From assembly GCA_029555925.1 (NCBI GenBank), contig JAKPQU010000307.1:1-28560 (forward strand): a stretch of DNA of 28,560 nucleotides, read 5' to 3'. Below the pieces are notes generated by a model, which had not been told where the DNA came from, ran no database searches, and saw only the letters and a list, made by a program, of their open reading frames with translations. Positions 6,223-15,749 of the stretch are shown one piece after another. Made by a program: the position numbers and the translations under genes. This DNA comes from Bacillota bacterium. GTDB taxonomy: Bacteria > Eremiobacterota > SpSt-956 > JAKJGF01. Each line of letters opens with the position of its first letter. Within the stretch, counting starts at the first letter, position 1.

Positions 6223-7197
6223 ATGCTGAGTGCAAGTTACGGGGTTACCTTTATGGTAGCCCTTCTTATAAGCTGTGCCCTTACCCCTCTTGTCAGAAAA
6301 TTTTCCTTCTGGGCCAATATAGTTGCAGCCCCGAGTCCGAGAAAAGTCCATAAAGTTCCTATGCCCCAGGCAGGAGGTCTTGCCGTTTACGGCGGTTTTG
6401 TTCTTACCCTTGTAGTGGTGTTTTATTTCGGCATTATTGACAGAAATATTCTTATGACAAGACTCTGGACACAGTTACTCGGTCTTTTTATCGGAGGTAC
6501 TTTTATACTTATCCTGGGAGTTTTTGATGATAAATATGCTCTTCCTGCAAAGGTAAAACTGGCAGGACAGATTATAGCAGCATTTATTTTAGTTTTATTC
6601 GGGATTAAAGTGGAATTTTTAAGCAATCCTTTTAACGGTATGTTTTTTCTCCCTTCCTGGATGAGTGTGGGGCTTACAGTACTGTGGGTCGTAGGGCTTA
6701 CAAATGCTCTTAATCTCATAGATGGTCTGGATGGGCTCCTGGCAGGTGTGACGGGAATCTCCTGTTTTGTTTTATTTATGATTGCCATACAGAAGGGACA
6801 GATCCTTGTGGCTATTTTACTTCTTGCTTTAATGGGCAGTTGCTGCGGATTTTTAAGATATAATTTCAATCCAGCAAAGATCTTTATGGGTGATACGGGA
6901 TCGTTGTTTTTAGGCTATATGCTTGCCGCTCTTTCCATAGTAGGTGCTCTTAAAAGTACAGCCACTCTTGCCTTCGGTGTGCCTATTCTTGTATTTGCTT
7001 TGCCTATTTTCGATACTACCTCTGCAATCGTGAGAAGATTTTTGAAAGGAAGACCCATTTTCCAGCCTGATAAAGAACATTTTCACCATCAGTTACTGAA
7101 CCTTGGTTTAAACCACAGACAGGCAGTGCTCTTTATTTATCTTATCAGCGGATTTATGGGGGTTGCCGCCCTGGCATTAAATTACGTAGCCCGTTAA
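6223..7197 (+). CDS. wecA: Undecaprenyl-phosphate GlcNAc-1-phosphate transferase (WecA/TagO/Rfe family)
   Basis: This 324-residue membrane protein with about ten helices belongs to the polyprenyl-phosphate sugar-1-phosphate transferase family. The Mg-binding FDDKYALPAKVKLAGQ block has its DD pair at residues 102-103. NLIDGLDGLLAG lies at 164-175, FMGDTGSLFLGY at 221-232, and the HFHHQLL histidine motif at 286-292. These make it a WecA-type enzyme loading a sugar phosphate onto undecaprenyl phosphate, rather than MraY. It starts envelope polysaccharide synthesis. The ATG is preceded by a good AAGGAGG site and two promoters. The wecB gene follows after four bases, so the pair probably makes a GlcNAc/ManNAc-containing glycan. 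Confidence 0.92.
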   Translation: MLSASYGVTFMVALLISCALTPLVRKFSFWANIVAAPSPRKVHKVPMPQAGGLAVYGGFVLTLVVVFYFGIIDRNILMTRLWTQLLGLFIGGTFILILGVFDDKYALPAKVKLAGQIIAAFILVLFGIKVEFLSNPFNGMFFLPSWMSVGLTVLWVVGLTNALNLIDGLDGLLAGVTGISCFVLFMIAIQKGQILVAILLLALMGSCCGFLRYNFNPAKIFMGDTGSLFLGYMLAALSIVGALKSTATLAFGVPILVFALPIFDTTSAIVRRFLKGRPIFQPDKEHFHHQLLNLGLNHRQAVLFIYLISGFMGVAALALNYVAR

Positions 7198-7201
7198 CAT
7201 T

Positions 7202-8347
7202 ATGAAAAAAATAAAAATTATAACTATATTCGGAACAAGACCTGAAGCAGTTAAAATGGCTCCTGTAGTTTCAGCTTTAAATAATTTCCCTGACGAGATC
7301 TTATCTAAAGTTCTGGTTACGGCACAGCACAGGGAAATGCTGGATCAGTGTTTGAATTTTTTTTCTATAAAACCTGACTATGACCTGGATATCATGCAGG
7401 ACAGGCAGAGCCTTTCGGAAATAACATGCCGTGCCCTTACAGGGGTGGAAGATGTATTAAAACAGGAAAAACCTGATATGATTCTTGTTCAGGGCGATAC
7501 TACGACAGTTTTTTCCGCCAGTCTTGCAGCTTTTTATCAGCAGATAAAAGTAGGACATGTCGAAGCAGGTCTCAGAACAGATGATATATACAATCCTTTC
7601 CCGGAAGAGATTAACAGACGCCTTGCAAGTGTAATATGTAACCTCCATTTTGCCCCTACCATTCAGGCAAAAAGTAATCTGTTACATTGCGGTATAAATT
7701 CCGGTATATTTATTACAGGTAATACCGTTATAGACGCTCTTTTTTCCATATTAAAAGTTACAGACGAAAAAAATTATCTTCCTTCTCATATATCACAGAG
7801 TAAAAACAGGATAATCTTTGTGGAAACCCACAGAAGAGAAAACTGGGGAGAACCTATGGAGAATATCTGCAGGGCTCTTTTTCAGATTATAAATGATTAT
7901 AAAGATACGGAAATAGTCTTTCCTGTACACAGAAATCCTGTAGTAAGAGAAACTGTGTATCCTTTACTTGAAGGACATGACAGAATCCACCTTATAGAAC
8001 CGATGGATTATCCTGCTCTGATTAATCTGCAGAAGAAAAGTTTTATTATACTGACAGATTCTGGAGGTATTCAGGAAGAAGCTCCTTCTATGGGGAAACC
8101 TGTTCTGGTATTAAGGAGAACTACCGAAAGGCCTGAAGGTGTTCAGAGAGGAACGGCAAAACTGGTCGGTACGGAAAGAGATAATATTTACAGGGAAGCC
8201 GCCAGATTACTTGATGACAGTGACGAATATAACAGAATGAGCAGGGCTATAAATCCCTACGGTGATGGCCATGCAGCCGGAAGAATAGTCGATGCGATAA
8301 GATATTATTTCGGTTTTATTTCGAGTCCTCCCGCGGATTTTGAATAG
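7202..8347 (+). CDS. wecB: UDP-N-acetylglucosamine 2-epimerase (non-hydrolysing)
   Basis: This 381-residue protein interconverts UDP-GlcNAc and UDP-ManNAc in the cytoplasm. Family motifs are complete: GTRPEAVKMAP (11-21), QHREML (42-47), QGDTTTV (97-103), VEAGLRTDDIYNPFPEEINR (120-139), THRRENWG (209-216), DSGGIQEEAPSMGKP (286-300) and RRTTERPEG (305-313). Asp99, Glu121, Glu135 or Glu136, and His210 correspond by alignment to the catalytic acidic residues and histidine of the E. coli enzyme. The start is four bases after wecA with no clear ribosome binding site, which suggests translational coupling. Its place just ahead of the atp genes matches a clostridial-type order. Confidence 0.95.
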   Translation: MKKIKIITIFGTRPEAVKMAPVVSALNNFPDEILSKVLVTAQHREMLDQCLNFFSIKPDYDLDIMQDRQSLSEITCRALTGVEDVLKQEKPDMILVQGDTTTVFSASLAAFYQQIKVGHVEAGLRTDDIYNPFPEEINRRLASVICNLHFAPTIQAKSNLLHCGINSGIFITGNTVIDALFSILKVTDEKNYLPSHISQSKNRIIFVETHRRENWGEPMENICRALFQIINDYKDTEIVFPVHRNPVVRETVYPLLEGHDRIHLIEPMDYPALINLQKKSFIILTDSGGIQEEAPSMGKPVLVLRRTTERPEGVQRGTAKLVGTERDNIYREAARLLDDSDEYNRMSRAINPYGDGHAAGRIVDAIRYYFGFISSPPADFE

Positions 8348-8374
8348 ACACTTTTTATTGATAAAATAAAGACA

Positions 8375-8551
8375 ATGAATTATATAAAATTATTTTTTCG
8401 TACCAGAACAAAATTTTTCGTATCCCTGTTGCTTGGAACATTAACCGGTATGTATATAGATGAAAAATTTAACACTTATCCCGTATTTATTATATTTTTT
8501 ACTTTTATCGGGATTGTAACAGGGTACAGAATTATATACATGAAAAAATAG
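8375..8551 (+). CDS. atpZ: AtpZ-type small F1Fo-associated membrane protein
   Basis: A 58-codon frame reads MNYIKLFFRTRTKFFVSLLL, then GTLTGMYIDEKFNTYPVFII and a second hydrophobic segment ending in a basic tail. Two membrane helices are joined by a short loop with the family pattern G-x-x-x-G-x-x-x-D and a TYP turn. This fits the AtpZ / putative F0F1-ATPase subunit family that sits ahead of atpI in many atp operons. Members are proposed to aid rotor assembly or Mg/Ca transport. It lies between wecB and atpI, exactly where atpZ is expected. There is no strong ribosome binding site. The call depends on pattern and position. Confidence 0.8.
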   Translation: MNYIKLFFRTRTKFFVSLLLGTLTGMYIDEKFNTYPVFIIFFTFIGIVTGYRIIYMKK

Positions 8552-8562
8552 CACCCTTATCT

Positions 8563-8594
8563 TCGCGTCATGCGTCACGCGCAACGCGTTACGA
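8563..8594 (-). repeat. CGTRACG heptad array 5 (atpZ-atpI spacer)
   Basis: On the minus strand it reads ATCGTAACG, CGTTGCG, CGTGACG, CATGACG, CGA. Its ATCG head ends 17 bases before the atpI ATG. If an upstream ATG at 8570 were used, the repeat would be translated as a 14-residue extension, but the ribosome binding site favours the later start. Confidence 0.8.
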
Positions 8595-8611
8595 TAACAA
8601 GGAATAAAGTA

Positions 8612-8983
8612 ATGAGTGAGAATCTTTTAAGAAGAATTTTTTTTAAAGCCATTATAGTTGCATTATTCTTTTTACTGTTCTCTCTTATGTTAAAAGATAA
8701 CTTTATATTATGGGGAATTTCTGCAGGAATTTTTATGAGTATATTGAATTTCTCTTTTCTCTATATGTTTTCGAGAAATATTCTTGAACATAAAAAAAAG
8801 ATATGGCGGGTCTTTTATATAGGACTGGTTCCGGCAAAATTAATTTTGCTGGGAGGATTTATGTGGATGATAGTGAAATTTACTGAATTGAATGCCATAT
8901 CTTTTCTTGTCAGTATAAATTTTGTGCTCTTTTTATTTCTATGGGAAAGTTTTGTTGTAAATAGAAATATAGTGAAAGTGTGA
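8612..8983 (+). CDS. atpI: ATP synthase protein I (AtpI)
   Basis: This 123-residue protein has four hydrophobic segments with the basic first loop typical of AtpI/UncI, which helps assemble the c-ring. I chose the ATG at 8612, eight bases after AAGGA. The open frame reaches back to 8570, but those 14 codons are repeat sequence (heptad array). AtpI is poorly conserved in sequence; the assignment rests on size, topology and position between atpZ and atpB. Confidence 0.8.
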   Translation: MSENLLRRIFFKAIIVALFFLLFSLMLKDNFILWGISAGIFMSILNFSFLYMFSRNILEHKKKIWRVFYIGLVPAKLILLGGFMWMIVKFTELNAISFLVSINFVLFLFLWESFVVNRNIVKV

Positions 8984-9027
8984 GATGATTTTTCAACAAT
9001 ATCTAAAACTTTCGGGAGGAAATAATT

Positions 9028-9921
9028 TTGGAACATGAAGTCAGTAATATTATTTTAAGAGTTGGTCATTCCCAGATAGATATATCGATTGAAGCTATGA
9101 CCTTTCTTATCATGATATTTCTCGTATTGTGTGCTTTTTTTATTTCAGGTAAACTTGAAAAATTTCCAAAATCAAAAATACAAAATATATTTGAAATTAT
9201 AGTGGAATTTTTGAATAATCTTGCCACTGATATGATAGGTCCCAGGGGGAAGGAATATGTTCCTTTAGTGGGAACGATATTCCTTTTTGTTCTCTTTTCC
9301 AACTGGCTTGGAGTCATACCGGGAGGTATACTTAAATTATTCTGGATGTTCGGTATACCTTCTGTTGAAAAGGAATTTACCCTGTTCGGTGTTAGCTGTA
9401 TGTTTGAGGAAAAATCGGGGCTTATATTTCAGCCTCCTACAGGTAATCTGAATACCCCTCTTGCTCTGGCAATATCGGCGGTAGTTTACTATAATTACTG
9501 TGGTATCAGGGCTTTAGGGTTAAAGAAATATTTATTTCATTATCTCGGCCCTGTTCCGGAGGTTGTAAAAACGCTCGTTAACCCTTTGAGCGCAGGGAAT
9601 ATTGTTCTTCTTGTAATTCTTGCTCCCGCTCTTACTGCACTCTTTTTATTTTTGAATATACTGGAACACTTTATAAGAATTTTTTCTCTTACAGTGAGAT
9701 TGTTCTGTAATATTATGGGAGAACATTCCATACTGGCAGCTCTGATAGCTGTTGTGACAGAACTTCTTGCTACAAAAGGTTCTGTAATGTCACTTGTTAT
9801 TGTGAGTCCTTTGCCTTTAATAGTTATGGGAATAGGATTATTAACCGGAGCAATCCAGGCTTTGATATTTTCTATATTAACTTTTTCTTATATTGCAGCT
9901 ATGGCAGGTGAACACCACTGA
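9028..9921 (+). CDS. atpB: ATP synthase Fo subunit a
   Basis: This 297-residue protein has five to six membrane helices. The essential arginine of the rotor-stator interface is Arg224 in SLTVRLFCNIMGEH (220-233). The conserved SNWLGVIPG (91-99) and PPTGNLNTPLALA (136-148) blocks are present. The start is a TTG at 9028 with GGGAGGA eight bases ahead; the next in-frame ATG would cut 24 residues before the first helix. There is an insertion of about 30 residues between helices around positions 100-132. It forms the ion half-channels of the F-type ATP synthase in the inner membrane. The gene is followed by a 155-bp spacer with a heptad array. Confidence 0.96.
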   Translation: MEHEVSNIILRVGHSQIDISIEAMTFLIMIFLVLCAFFISGKLEKFPKSKIQNIFEIIVEFLNNLATDMIGPRGKEYVPLVGTIFLFVLFSNWLGVIPGGILKLFWMFGIPSVEKEFTLFGVSCMFEEKSGLIFQPPTGNLNTPLALAISAVVYYNYCGIRALGLKKYLFHYLGPVPEVVKTLVNPLSAGNIVLLVILAPALTALFLFLNILEHFIRIFSLTVRLFCNIMGEHSILAALIAVVTELLATKGSVMSLVIVSPLPLIVMGIGLLTGAIQALIFSILTFSYIAAMAGEHH

Positions 9922-9975
9922 GGAGGTGAATTTTTAGATTATACCGGTGATGGTAGTTTACGACTGCCGGTAAAG

Positions 9976-10014
9976 ATTTATATGTGGAATCGTAACACGT
10001 AACGCGTAACGCGA
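9976..10014 (+). repeat. CGTRACG heptad array 6 with extended head (atpB-atpE spacer)
   Basis: The head ATTTATATGTGGAAT (9976-9990) is followed by CGTAACA, CGTAACG, CGTAACG and CGAGG. The head closely matches those before arrays at 14007 and, on the other strand, 16313-16327, so the repeat unit is longer than the heptads alone. It lies 62 bases before atpE. Confidence 0.85.
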
Positions 10015-10076
10015 GGAGAGGTTCTCATTACTGGTTGTGATTGAAATCAATCATAAAATTTTAAGGAGGAATTCTT

Positions 10077-10349
10077 ATGGAACAGGGATTATCTACAATT
10101 ATAGCAGCAGCTCTTATATCCGGAGGTCTTGCCATTGCATTGAGTGCAATGTTTGCTGCTCTCGGACAGGCAAGAGCTATTGCAGCAGGTCTGGAGGCAA
10201 TAGGACGTAATCCTGAAGCTCAGTCCAAAATACAGCTTACAATGATTATAGGTCTGGCTTTTATTGAATCCCTTGCTCTTTATGCTCTTTTTATTTCTAT
10301 GAAGCTTGTTTCTTTTATAGAGCCTGTTATGAAAATGCTTGGAAAGTAA
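10077..10349 (+). CDS. atpE: ATP synthase Fo subunit c
   Basis: This 90-residue hairpin of two helices is joined by the polar loop GRNPEAQSK. The ion-binding glutamate is Glu64 in GLAFIESLALYAL (59-71). By alignment with the Ilyobacter tartaricus c subunit, Gln31, Glu64, Ser65 and Tyr69 match its Gln32, Glu65, Ser66 and Tyr70; only Thr67 is replaced (Leu66). This pattern points to sodium binding, though proton use cannot be excluded from sequence. A strong AAGGAGG site precedes the ATG. Multiple copies form the rotor ring. Confidence 0.96.
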   Translation: MEQGLSTIIAAALISGGLAIALSAMFAALGQARAIAAGLEAIGRNPEAQSKIQLTMIIGLAFIESLALYALFISMKLVSFIEPVMKMLGK

Positions 10350-10379
10350 TATTATAAAAACAGGTTAGGAGTTGGAATT

Positions 10380-10868
10380 ATGGAGAGTGGTAATGCTCCT
10401 GATTTAACCTTACTGGTTCAGATAATTAATTTCTTTATTCTTTTTGGTCTTCTCCGGTGGAAATTATTTCGACCTTTAATGAAGATTTTAGAAGACAGAC
10501 AGGATAAAATAAAATCTGACCTTGATAAAGCGGAGCAGGCTAAAGAAGAAGCCCTTAAACTCAAAAAAGATTATGAAGATAAGTTAAAGGAATCTTTTAA
10601 AGAGGCTCAGAGTATAGTTAATGAAGCCTGTCAAAAGGCTGAAAAGATTAAAACTGACCTTATGGAAAAGGGTAGAGAAGAGGTTATAAAGATGAAGCAG
10701 GAAGGTCAGAATCAGATAAATATTGAGAAAGAAAAGGCCATAGGAGAACTTCGTAAGGATGTATCCGGCCTTGCAGTAAACATTGCTTCAAGATTAATTA
10801 AAAAGAATATAGACGAAGCATCTAACAGAGAGCTGATAAATGAATTTATTGGAGAACTTAAATTATGA
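10380..10868 (+). CDS. atpF: ATP synthase Fo subunit b
   Basis: This 162-residue protein has one N-terminal membrane helix (about residues 10-27) and a long charged coiled coil (about 36-140) rich in Lys and Glu. That is the peripheral stalk layout. The RWKLFRPLMKILEDRQDKI stretch after the helix is typical. There is a single b gene, not a b/b' pair. The TGA stop overlaps the atpH ATG (ATGA), so the two stalk subunits are translationally coupled. Confidence 0.95.
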   Translation: MESGNAPDLTLLVQIINFFILFGLLRWKLFRPLMKILEDRQDKIKSDLDKAEQAKEEALKLKKDYEDKLKESFKEAQSIVNEACQKAEKIKTDLMEKGREEVIKMKQEGQNQINIEKEKAIGELRKDVSGLAVNIASRLIKKNIDEASNRELINEFIGELKL

Positions 10869-11404
10869 GCGATAGACTCATTGCCAGGCGATATGCAGGA
10901 GCATTTTATTCAGTCTGCCTTGAACAGAATATAATAAACCAGGCGGAAAAGGAATTAATTTATTTTACAGGTATATTGAATGGAAATGAAGATTTAAAAA
11001 AAATACTCCTTTCTCCCCGTATAACTTCTTTTAAAAAAAAGGAAATTCTCTATAGTATATTCGGTGCAGGTATGTCTCGGGTAACCTTTGACTTTATATC
11101 TTTACTGGTTGATAAAAAGAGAGAAAATCTTTTTTTCTGTATAGGGGAAATTTTTTCTCAGATTATTCTGGAAAACAGTAATATTGTAATCGCTTATGTT
11201 ACATCGGCTTTTCCCCTTGGAGTTCAGGAACAGAATGGACTGCAGTCAGCCCTTTCGGCCAGAACCGGTAAATTTGTTAAGCTTGAGATTACTATTGATC
11301 CTTCTATAATAGGTGGTTTAATAGTCAGGATTGAAGACAAGATTTATGATGGCAGTGTGACCGGTCATTTAAAGAGAATAGAACATGAAATGTCCGGTAT
11401 ATAA
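10865..11404 (+). CDS. atpH: ATP synthase F1 subunit delta
   Basis: This 179-residue protein of the delta/OSCP family joins the peripheral stalk to the top of the alpha3beta3 head. The N-terminal RRYAGAFYSVC segment and the C-terminal GKFVKLEITIDPSIIGGLIV, then IEDKIYDGSVTGHLKRI, are family hallmarks. The last of these is the best conserved part of the family. The ATG overlaps the atpF stop. The stop codon itself lies in the first bases of a degenerate copy of the 84-bp hairpin repeat. Confidence 0.95.
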   Translation: MSDRLIARRYAGAFYSVCLEQNIINQAEKELIYFTGILNGNEDLKKILLSPRITSFKKKEILYSIFGAGMSRVTFDFISLLVDKKRENLFFCIGEIFSQIILENSNIVIAYVTSAFPLGVQEQNGLQSALSARTGKFVKLEITIDPSIIGGLIVRIEDKIYDGSVTGHLKRIEHEMSGI

Positions 11405-11513
11405 TTTAACGATTTTAGATGAAAATTATTAAAGAAGAAATGTTCATTTTTAATTGTGTAAAATAAGGCTTGGAATGAAAATTATGTAGAAGCAACTTAT
11501 CTAAATAATTTAT
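11401..11513. repeat. Two degenerate copies of the 84-bp hairpin repeat (atpH-atpA spacer)
   Basis: Bases 11401-11430 (ATAATTTAA, then TTAGATGAAAATTA) and 11438-11513 (TTCATTTTTAAT, GTAAAATAA, GAATGAAAATTATGTAGAAG, TTATCTAAATAATTTA) follow the order of blocks in the perfect tandem repeat at 28371-28538, with scattered changes. The hairpin arms are partly kept. It fills the spacer between two essential atp genes. Confidence 0.65.
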
Positions 11514-11543
11514 GTGGGATTTTGGAAAGAAGGTGTTTTTAGT

Positions 11544-13058
11544 TTGAGTATAAGGCCTGAAGAAATTACGGCAATTTTGAAGGCACAGATTGCCAATTAC
11601 CAGACTGACCTTGAAGAGGTAGATGTAGGCACTGTTATTCAGGTAGGAGATAATATTGCCCGTATTCATGGACTTACAGCAGTTCAATCGGGAGAAATGC
11701 TGGAGTTTCCCGGAAATATTTATGGCATTGCCCTTAACCTGGAAGAAGATAATGTGGGATGTGTCATACTCAGTGATACAAAAGAAATACAGGAAGGGGA
11801 TATAGTAAAAAGAACAGGGAAAATTATACAGGTTCCTGTAGGAGAAGCTCTTAAAGGAAGAGTTGTAAATCCCCTGGGACAGCCTCTCGACGGTAAAGGT
11901 CCTGTATACACGGAAAAGTTCAGAACCATAGAATATGTGGCTCCGAAGGTTATAGAACGTCAGCCTGTAAAACAACCGCTTCAGACAGGCCTGAAGGTAA
12001 TAGATGCCCTTGTACCCATAGGAAGAGGACAGAGAGAACTTATAATAGGTGACCGTCAGACAGGTAAAACTGCCATTGCTATCGATACTATTATAAATCA
12101 AAAAACGGAAAATGTTATATGTATATATGTTGCAATAGGACAGAAAACCTCTACAGTCGCCCAGGTTATAGATGTTTTGACTCAGCAGGGAGCAATGGAC
12201 TATACAATAGTAGTGGTTGCAAACGCAAAGGATCCTGCTTCTTTATTATATATTGCTCCTTTTGCAGGCTGTGCTATGGGAGAGGAATTCAGGGATAACG
12301 GTAAAGATGTGCTTATCATATATGATGATCTTACAAAACATGCCCAGGCCTATAGAGAAATATCACTTCTTCTCAGAAGACCTCCTGGACGAGAAGCATA
12401 CCCGGGAGATGTATTTTTCCTTCATTCCAGACTCCTGGAAAGAAGTTCAAAACTCAGTGAGGAAAAAGGAGGAGGCTCCATGACCGCCCTGCCTATCAAT
12501 GAAACACAGGTAGGTGATGTGTCAGCCTATATTCCTACAAATCTTATTTCAATTACAGACGGCCAGATAATTCTTTCTACAGATATGTTCTATCAGGGCA
12601 TACGTCCTGCTATGGATGCCGGTCTTTCTGTATCAAGAGTGGGAGGCTCTGCCCAGATAAAGGCCATGAAAAAGGTTGCAGGTCCTCTGAGACTTGAACT
12701 GGCCCAGTACAGAGAACTGGCTGCTTTCTCAAAATTCAGTTCTGATCTTGATAAAGCCACACAGGCACAGCTTACAAGAGGTGAACGTATTCTTGAATCC
12801 CTGAAACAGAAACAGTTTCAGCCCATACCTGTAGAAAAGCAGGTAGCCATCATATATGCTGCAGCCCATGGTTATTTAGATGATATTCGCCTTATAGATG
12901 TAGAACGTTTTGAAAAAGAGTATCTTACTTATCTGGAAGAAAAACACATGGCACTTCTGAGTAATATAAAAGAAACAGGGGATTTTTCTGATGAGCTGGC
13001 CCAGGAATTTGATAAAGTTCTGGAAGAATTTAAAAAGATTTTTGTAAAGAGTGAGTAA
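11544..13058 (+). CDS. atpA: ATP synthase F1 subunit alpha
   Basis: The start is the TTG at 11544, eight bases after AAGAAGGTG, giving [20 protein letters not shown], the usual alpha N terminus. The open frame extends ten codons upstream but runs through the binding site. The 504-residue protein carries the P-loop GDRQTGKT (169-176), the Asp pair in [14 protein letters not shown] (258-271) and the arginine finger Arg365 in [10 protein letters not shown]. It forms the non-catalytic nucleotide sites of F1. The final 24 bases are duplicated 82 bp downstream, on the other side of a heptad array. Confidence 0.98.
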   Translation: MSIRPEEITAILKAQIANYQTDLEEVDVGTVIQVGDNIARIHGLTAVQSGEMLEFPGNIYGIALNLEEDNVGCVILSDTKEIQEGDIVKRTGKIIQVPVGEALKGRVVNPLGQPLDGKGPVYTEKFRTIEYVAPKVIERQPVKQPLQTGLKVIDALVPIGRGQRELIIGDRQTGKTAIAIDTIINQKTENVICIYVAIGQKTSTVAQVIDVLTQQGAMDYTIVVVANAKDPASLLYIAPFAGCAMGEEFRDNGKDVLIIYDDLTKHAQAYREISLLLRRPPGREAYPGDVFFLHSRLLERSSKLSEEKGGGSMTALPINETQVGDVSAYIPTNLISITDGQIILSTDMFYQGIRPAMDAGLSVSRVGGSAQIKAMKKVAGPLRLELAQYRELAAFSKFSSDLDKATQAQLTRGERILESLKQKQFQPIPVEKQVAIIYAAAHGYLDDIRLIDVERFEKEYLTYLEEKHMALLSNIKETGDFSDELAQEFDKVLEEFKKIFVKSE

Positions 13059-13140
13059 TAGTGTCGTAACGCGTAACGTGTAACGCGTTACGCGAAGATA
13101 GCCCGGTAATGGCCAGAAGATTTTAGTAAAGAGTGAGTAA
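13035..13140 (+). repeat. 24-bp direct duplication of the atpA 3' end flanking a heptad array
   Basis: Bases 13035-13058 (the last codons and stop of atpA) and 13117-13140 match at 23 of 24 positions. Between them lie the heptad array and about 22 bases of other sequence. The second copy ends four bases before the atpG ATG. This looks like a target or slippage duplication made when the spacer element arrived. Confidence 0.85.
13064..13094 (+). repeat. CGTRACG heptad array 7 (atpA-atpG spacer)
   Basis: It reads CGTAACG, CGTAACG, TGTAACG, CGTTACG, CG. The inversion of the last unit makes CGTAACG-like and CGTTACG arms that can pair locally. It begins five bases after the atpA stop. Confidence 0.85.
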
Positions 13141-13143
13141 AAG

Positions 13144-14001
13144 ATGCCAAAAGCGAGAGAAGTAAAGAAACGAATAAAAGGTGTTGAAAATATACAGGAA
13201 ATAACAAGAGCTATGAAACTTGTGGCAGCAGCAAGGATAAAAAAGGCAGAAAATGCCGTACTGGCCTGCAGACCTTATGCTGAAAAATTAAAATCCATGA
13301 TGGTCAGGGTATTTAACAGGCTGGATGAGAATTTTGCCCACAAATTGATGATAGAAAGAGATGTGAAAAAAATTGCTCTTGTACCTGTAACAGGTGATAA
13401 AGGCCTCTGCGGTGCTTTTAATAATAATATTTTCAGACTTACTGAAACAATTATGGGAACCTATCCGGATAAAGAATTTTTATTTATCCCTGTCGGTAAT
13501 AAATCTCATAAATTTTATTTGAAAAAGAAATTACCTGTGCTTATGTCCTTTCCTCACCTTGTAGAAATTAACTATTCCGGTTGTAGAGAAATGGGTGAAG
13601 TTTTGACAGATATGTTTCTGGCAGGAGATTTTGATGAGCTTTATTTCATATATGGCAAATATATTTCTACAATGAAACAGGAAAACACTTTATTTAAACT
13701 TTTACCTGTTTCATTTCCGTCAGAAAAAATCACCGATATCAGTGATTCTATTCTTGAGCCTTCTCCTGCCGAATTGCTTGATTATATTATTCCAAAATAT
13801 ATATATGTTCAGATCTATCAGATGATTTTAGAATCTGTTGCATCGGAACTGGGTGCCAGGCTGATGGCTATGACAAATGCAACGGATAATGCAGATGAGC
13901 TTATAAGGGCTCTTACATTGAAGTTCTACAGAGCCCGTCAGGAAGCTATTACAACAGAAATAATAGAAGTTACGAGCGGTTCTGAATCTATCAAACGATG
14001 A
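13144..14001 (+). CDS. atpG: ATP synthase F1 subunit gamma
   Basis: This 285-residue central rotor shaft protein starts with the N-terminal helix EVKKRIKGVENIQEITRAMK (6-25), then KLVAAARIKKAE. The Rossmann-like middle holds GDKGLCGAFNNN (84-95), and the C-terminal helix holds SELGARLMAMTNATDNADEL. All three are family signatures. The ATG is preceded by GAGTGAG, only a modest ribosome binding site, supplied by the duplicated atpA tail. A 238-bp spacer containing two opposed heptad arrays separates it from atpD. Confidence 0.96.
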   Translation: MPKAREVKKRIKGVENIQEITRAMKLVAAARIKKAENAVLACRPYAEKLKSMMVRVFNRLDENFAHKLMIERDVKKIALVPVTGDKGLCGAFNNNIFRLTETIMGTYPDKEFLFIPVGNKSHKFYLKKKLPVLMSFPHLVEINYSGCREMGEVLTDMFLAGDFDELYFIYGKYISTMKQENTLFKLLPVSFPSEKITDISDSILEPSPAELLDYIIPKYIYVQIYQMILESVASELGARLMAMTNATDNADELIRALTLKFYRARQEAITTEIIEVTSGSESIKR

Positions 14002-14006
14002 CAGGG

Positions 14007-14050
14007 ATTTATATGAGAATCGTGACGCGTAACGCGTAACGCGTGACGGG
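14007..14050 (+). repeat. CGTRACG heptad array 8 with extended head (after atpG)
   Basis: The head ATTTATATGAGAAT (14007-14020) is followed by CGTGACG, CGTAACG, CGTAACG, CGTGACG and GG: the most regular array in the window. It begins just after the atpG stop and faces the reverse array at 14190-14220. Confidence 0.9.
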
Positions 14051-14116
14051 ATGGGACAAAATCACAGATTATCCGGTGTCGTATTTATCGCTGGAACCAC
14101 TAAGCTTTAAATAACT

Positions 14117-14130
14117 CGCCCTGGAGGGCG
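14117..14130. other. Perfect GC hairpin CGCCCT-GG-AGGGCG
   Basis: A six-base-pair all-perfect stem with a two-base loop sits at the centre of the 140-bp segment between the two opposed heptad arrays in the atpG-atpD spacer. There is no T-run after it, so it is not a standard terminator. Confidence 0.5.
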
Positions 14131-14189
14131 TTACTTCATATTTTGTATGGTCAGAAGAAAATATATCTTCAGAGGAAATATCGTTACCC

Positions 14190-14220
14190 CGCGTTACGCG
14201 TCACGCGTCACGTGTTACGA
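14190..14220 (-). repeat. CGTRACG heptad array 9 (before atpD)
   Basis: On the minus strand it reads ATCGTAACA, CGTGACG, CGTGACG, CGTAACG, CGG. Its head ends 19 bases before the atpD ATG. Together with array 8 it forms inverted ends around a 140-bp segment. Confidence 0.88.
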
Positions 14221-14236
14221 TAGTTAGGAGTGTTAA

Positions 14237-15697
<1,461 letters not shown>

Positions 15698-15749
15698 AGG
15701 GGACACGGCTAGAGTAATGAAGATTAGACCAGTCGGAGGTTAGGATTAA

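Noticed and set aside
8570..8611. Upstream start giving AtpI 14 extra residues
   Set aside because: The extension is translated repeat sequence, and the AAGGA site fits the ATG at 8612.
11415..12101. 228-codon minus-strand frame opposite atpA
   Set aside because: It covers the strongly conserved atpA coding region in an antisense frame, with no homology visible and no ribosome binding site.
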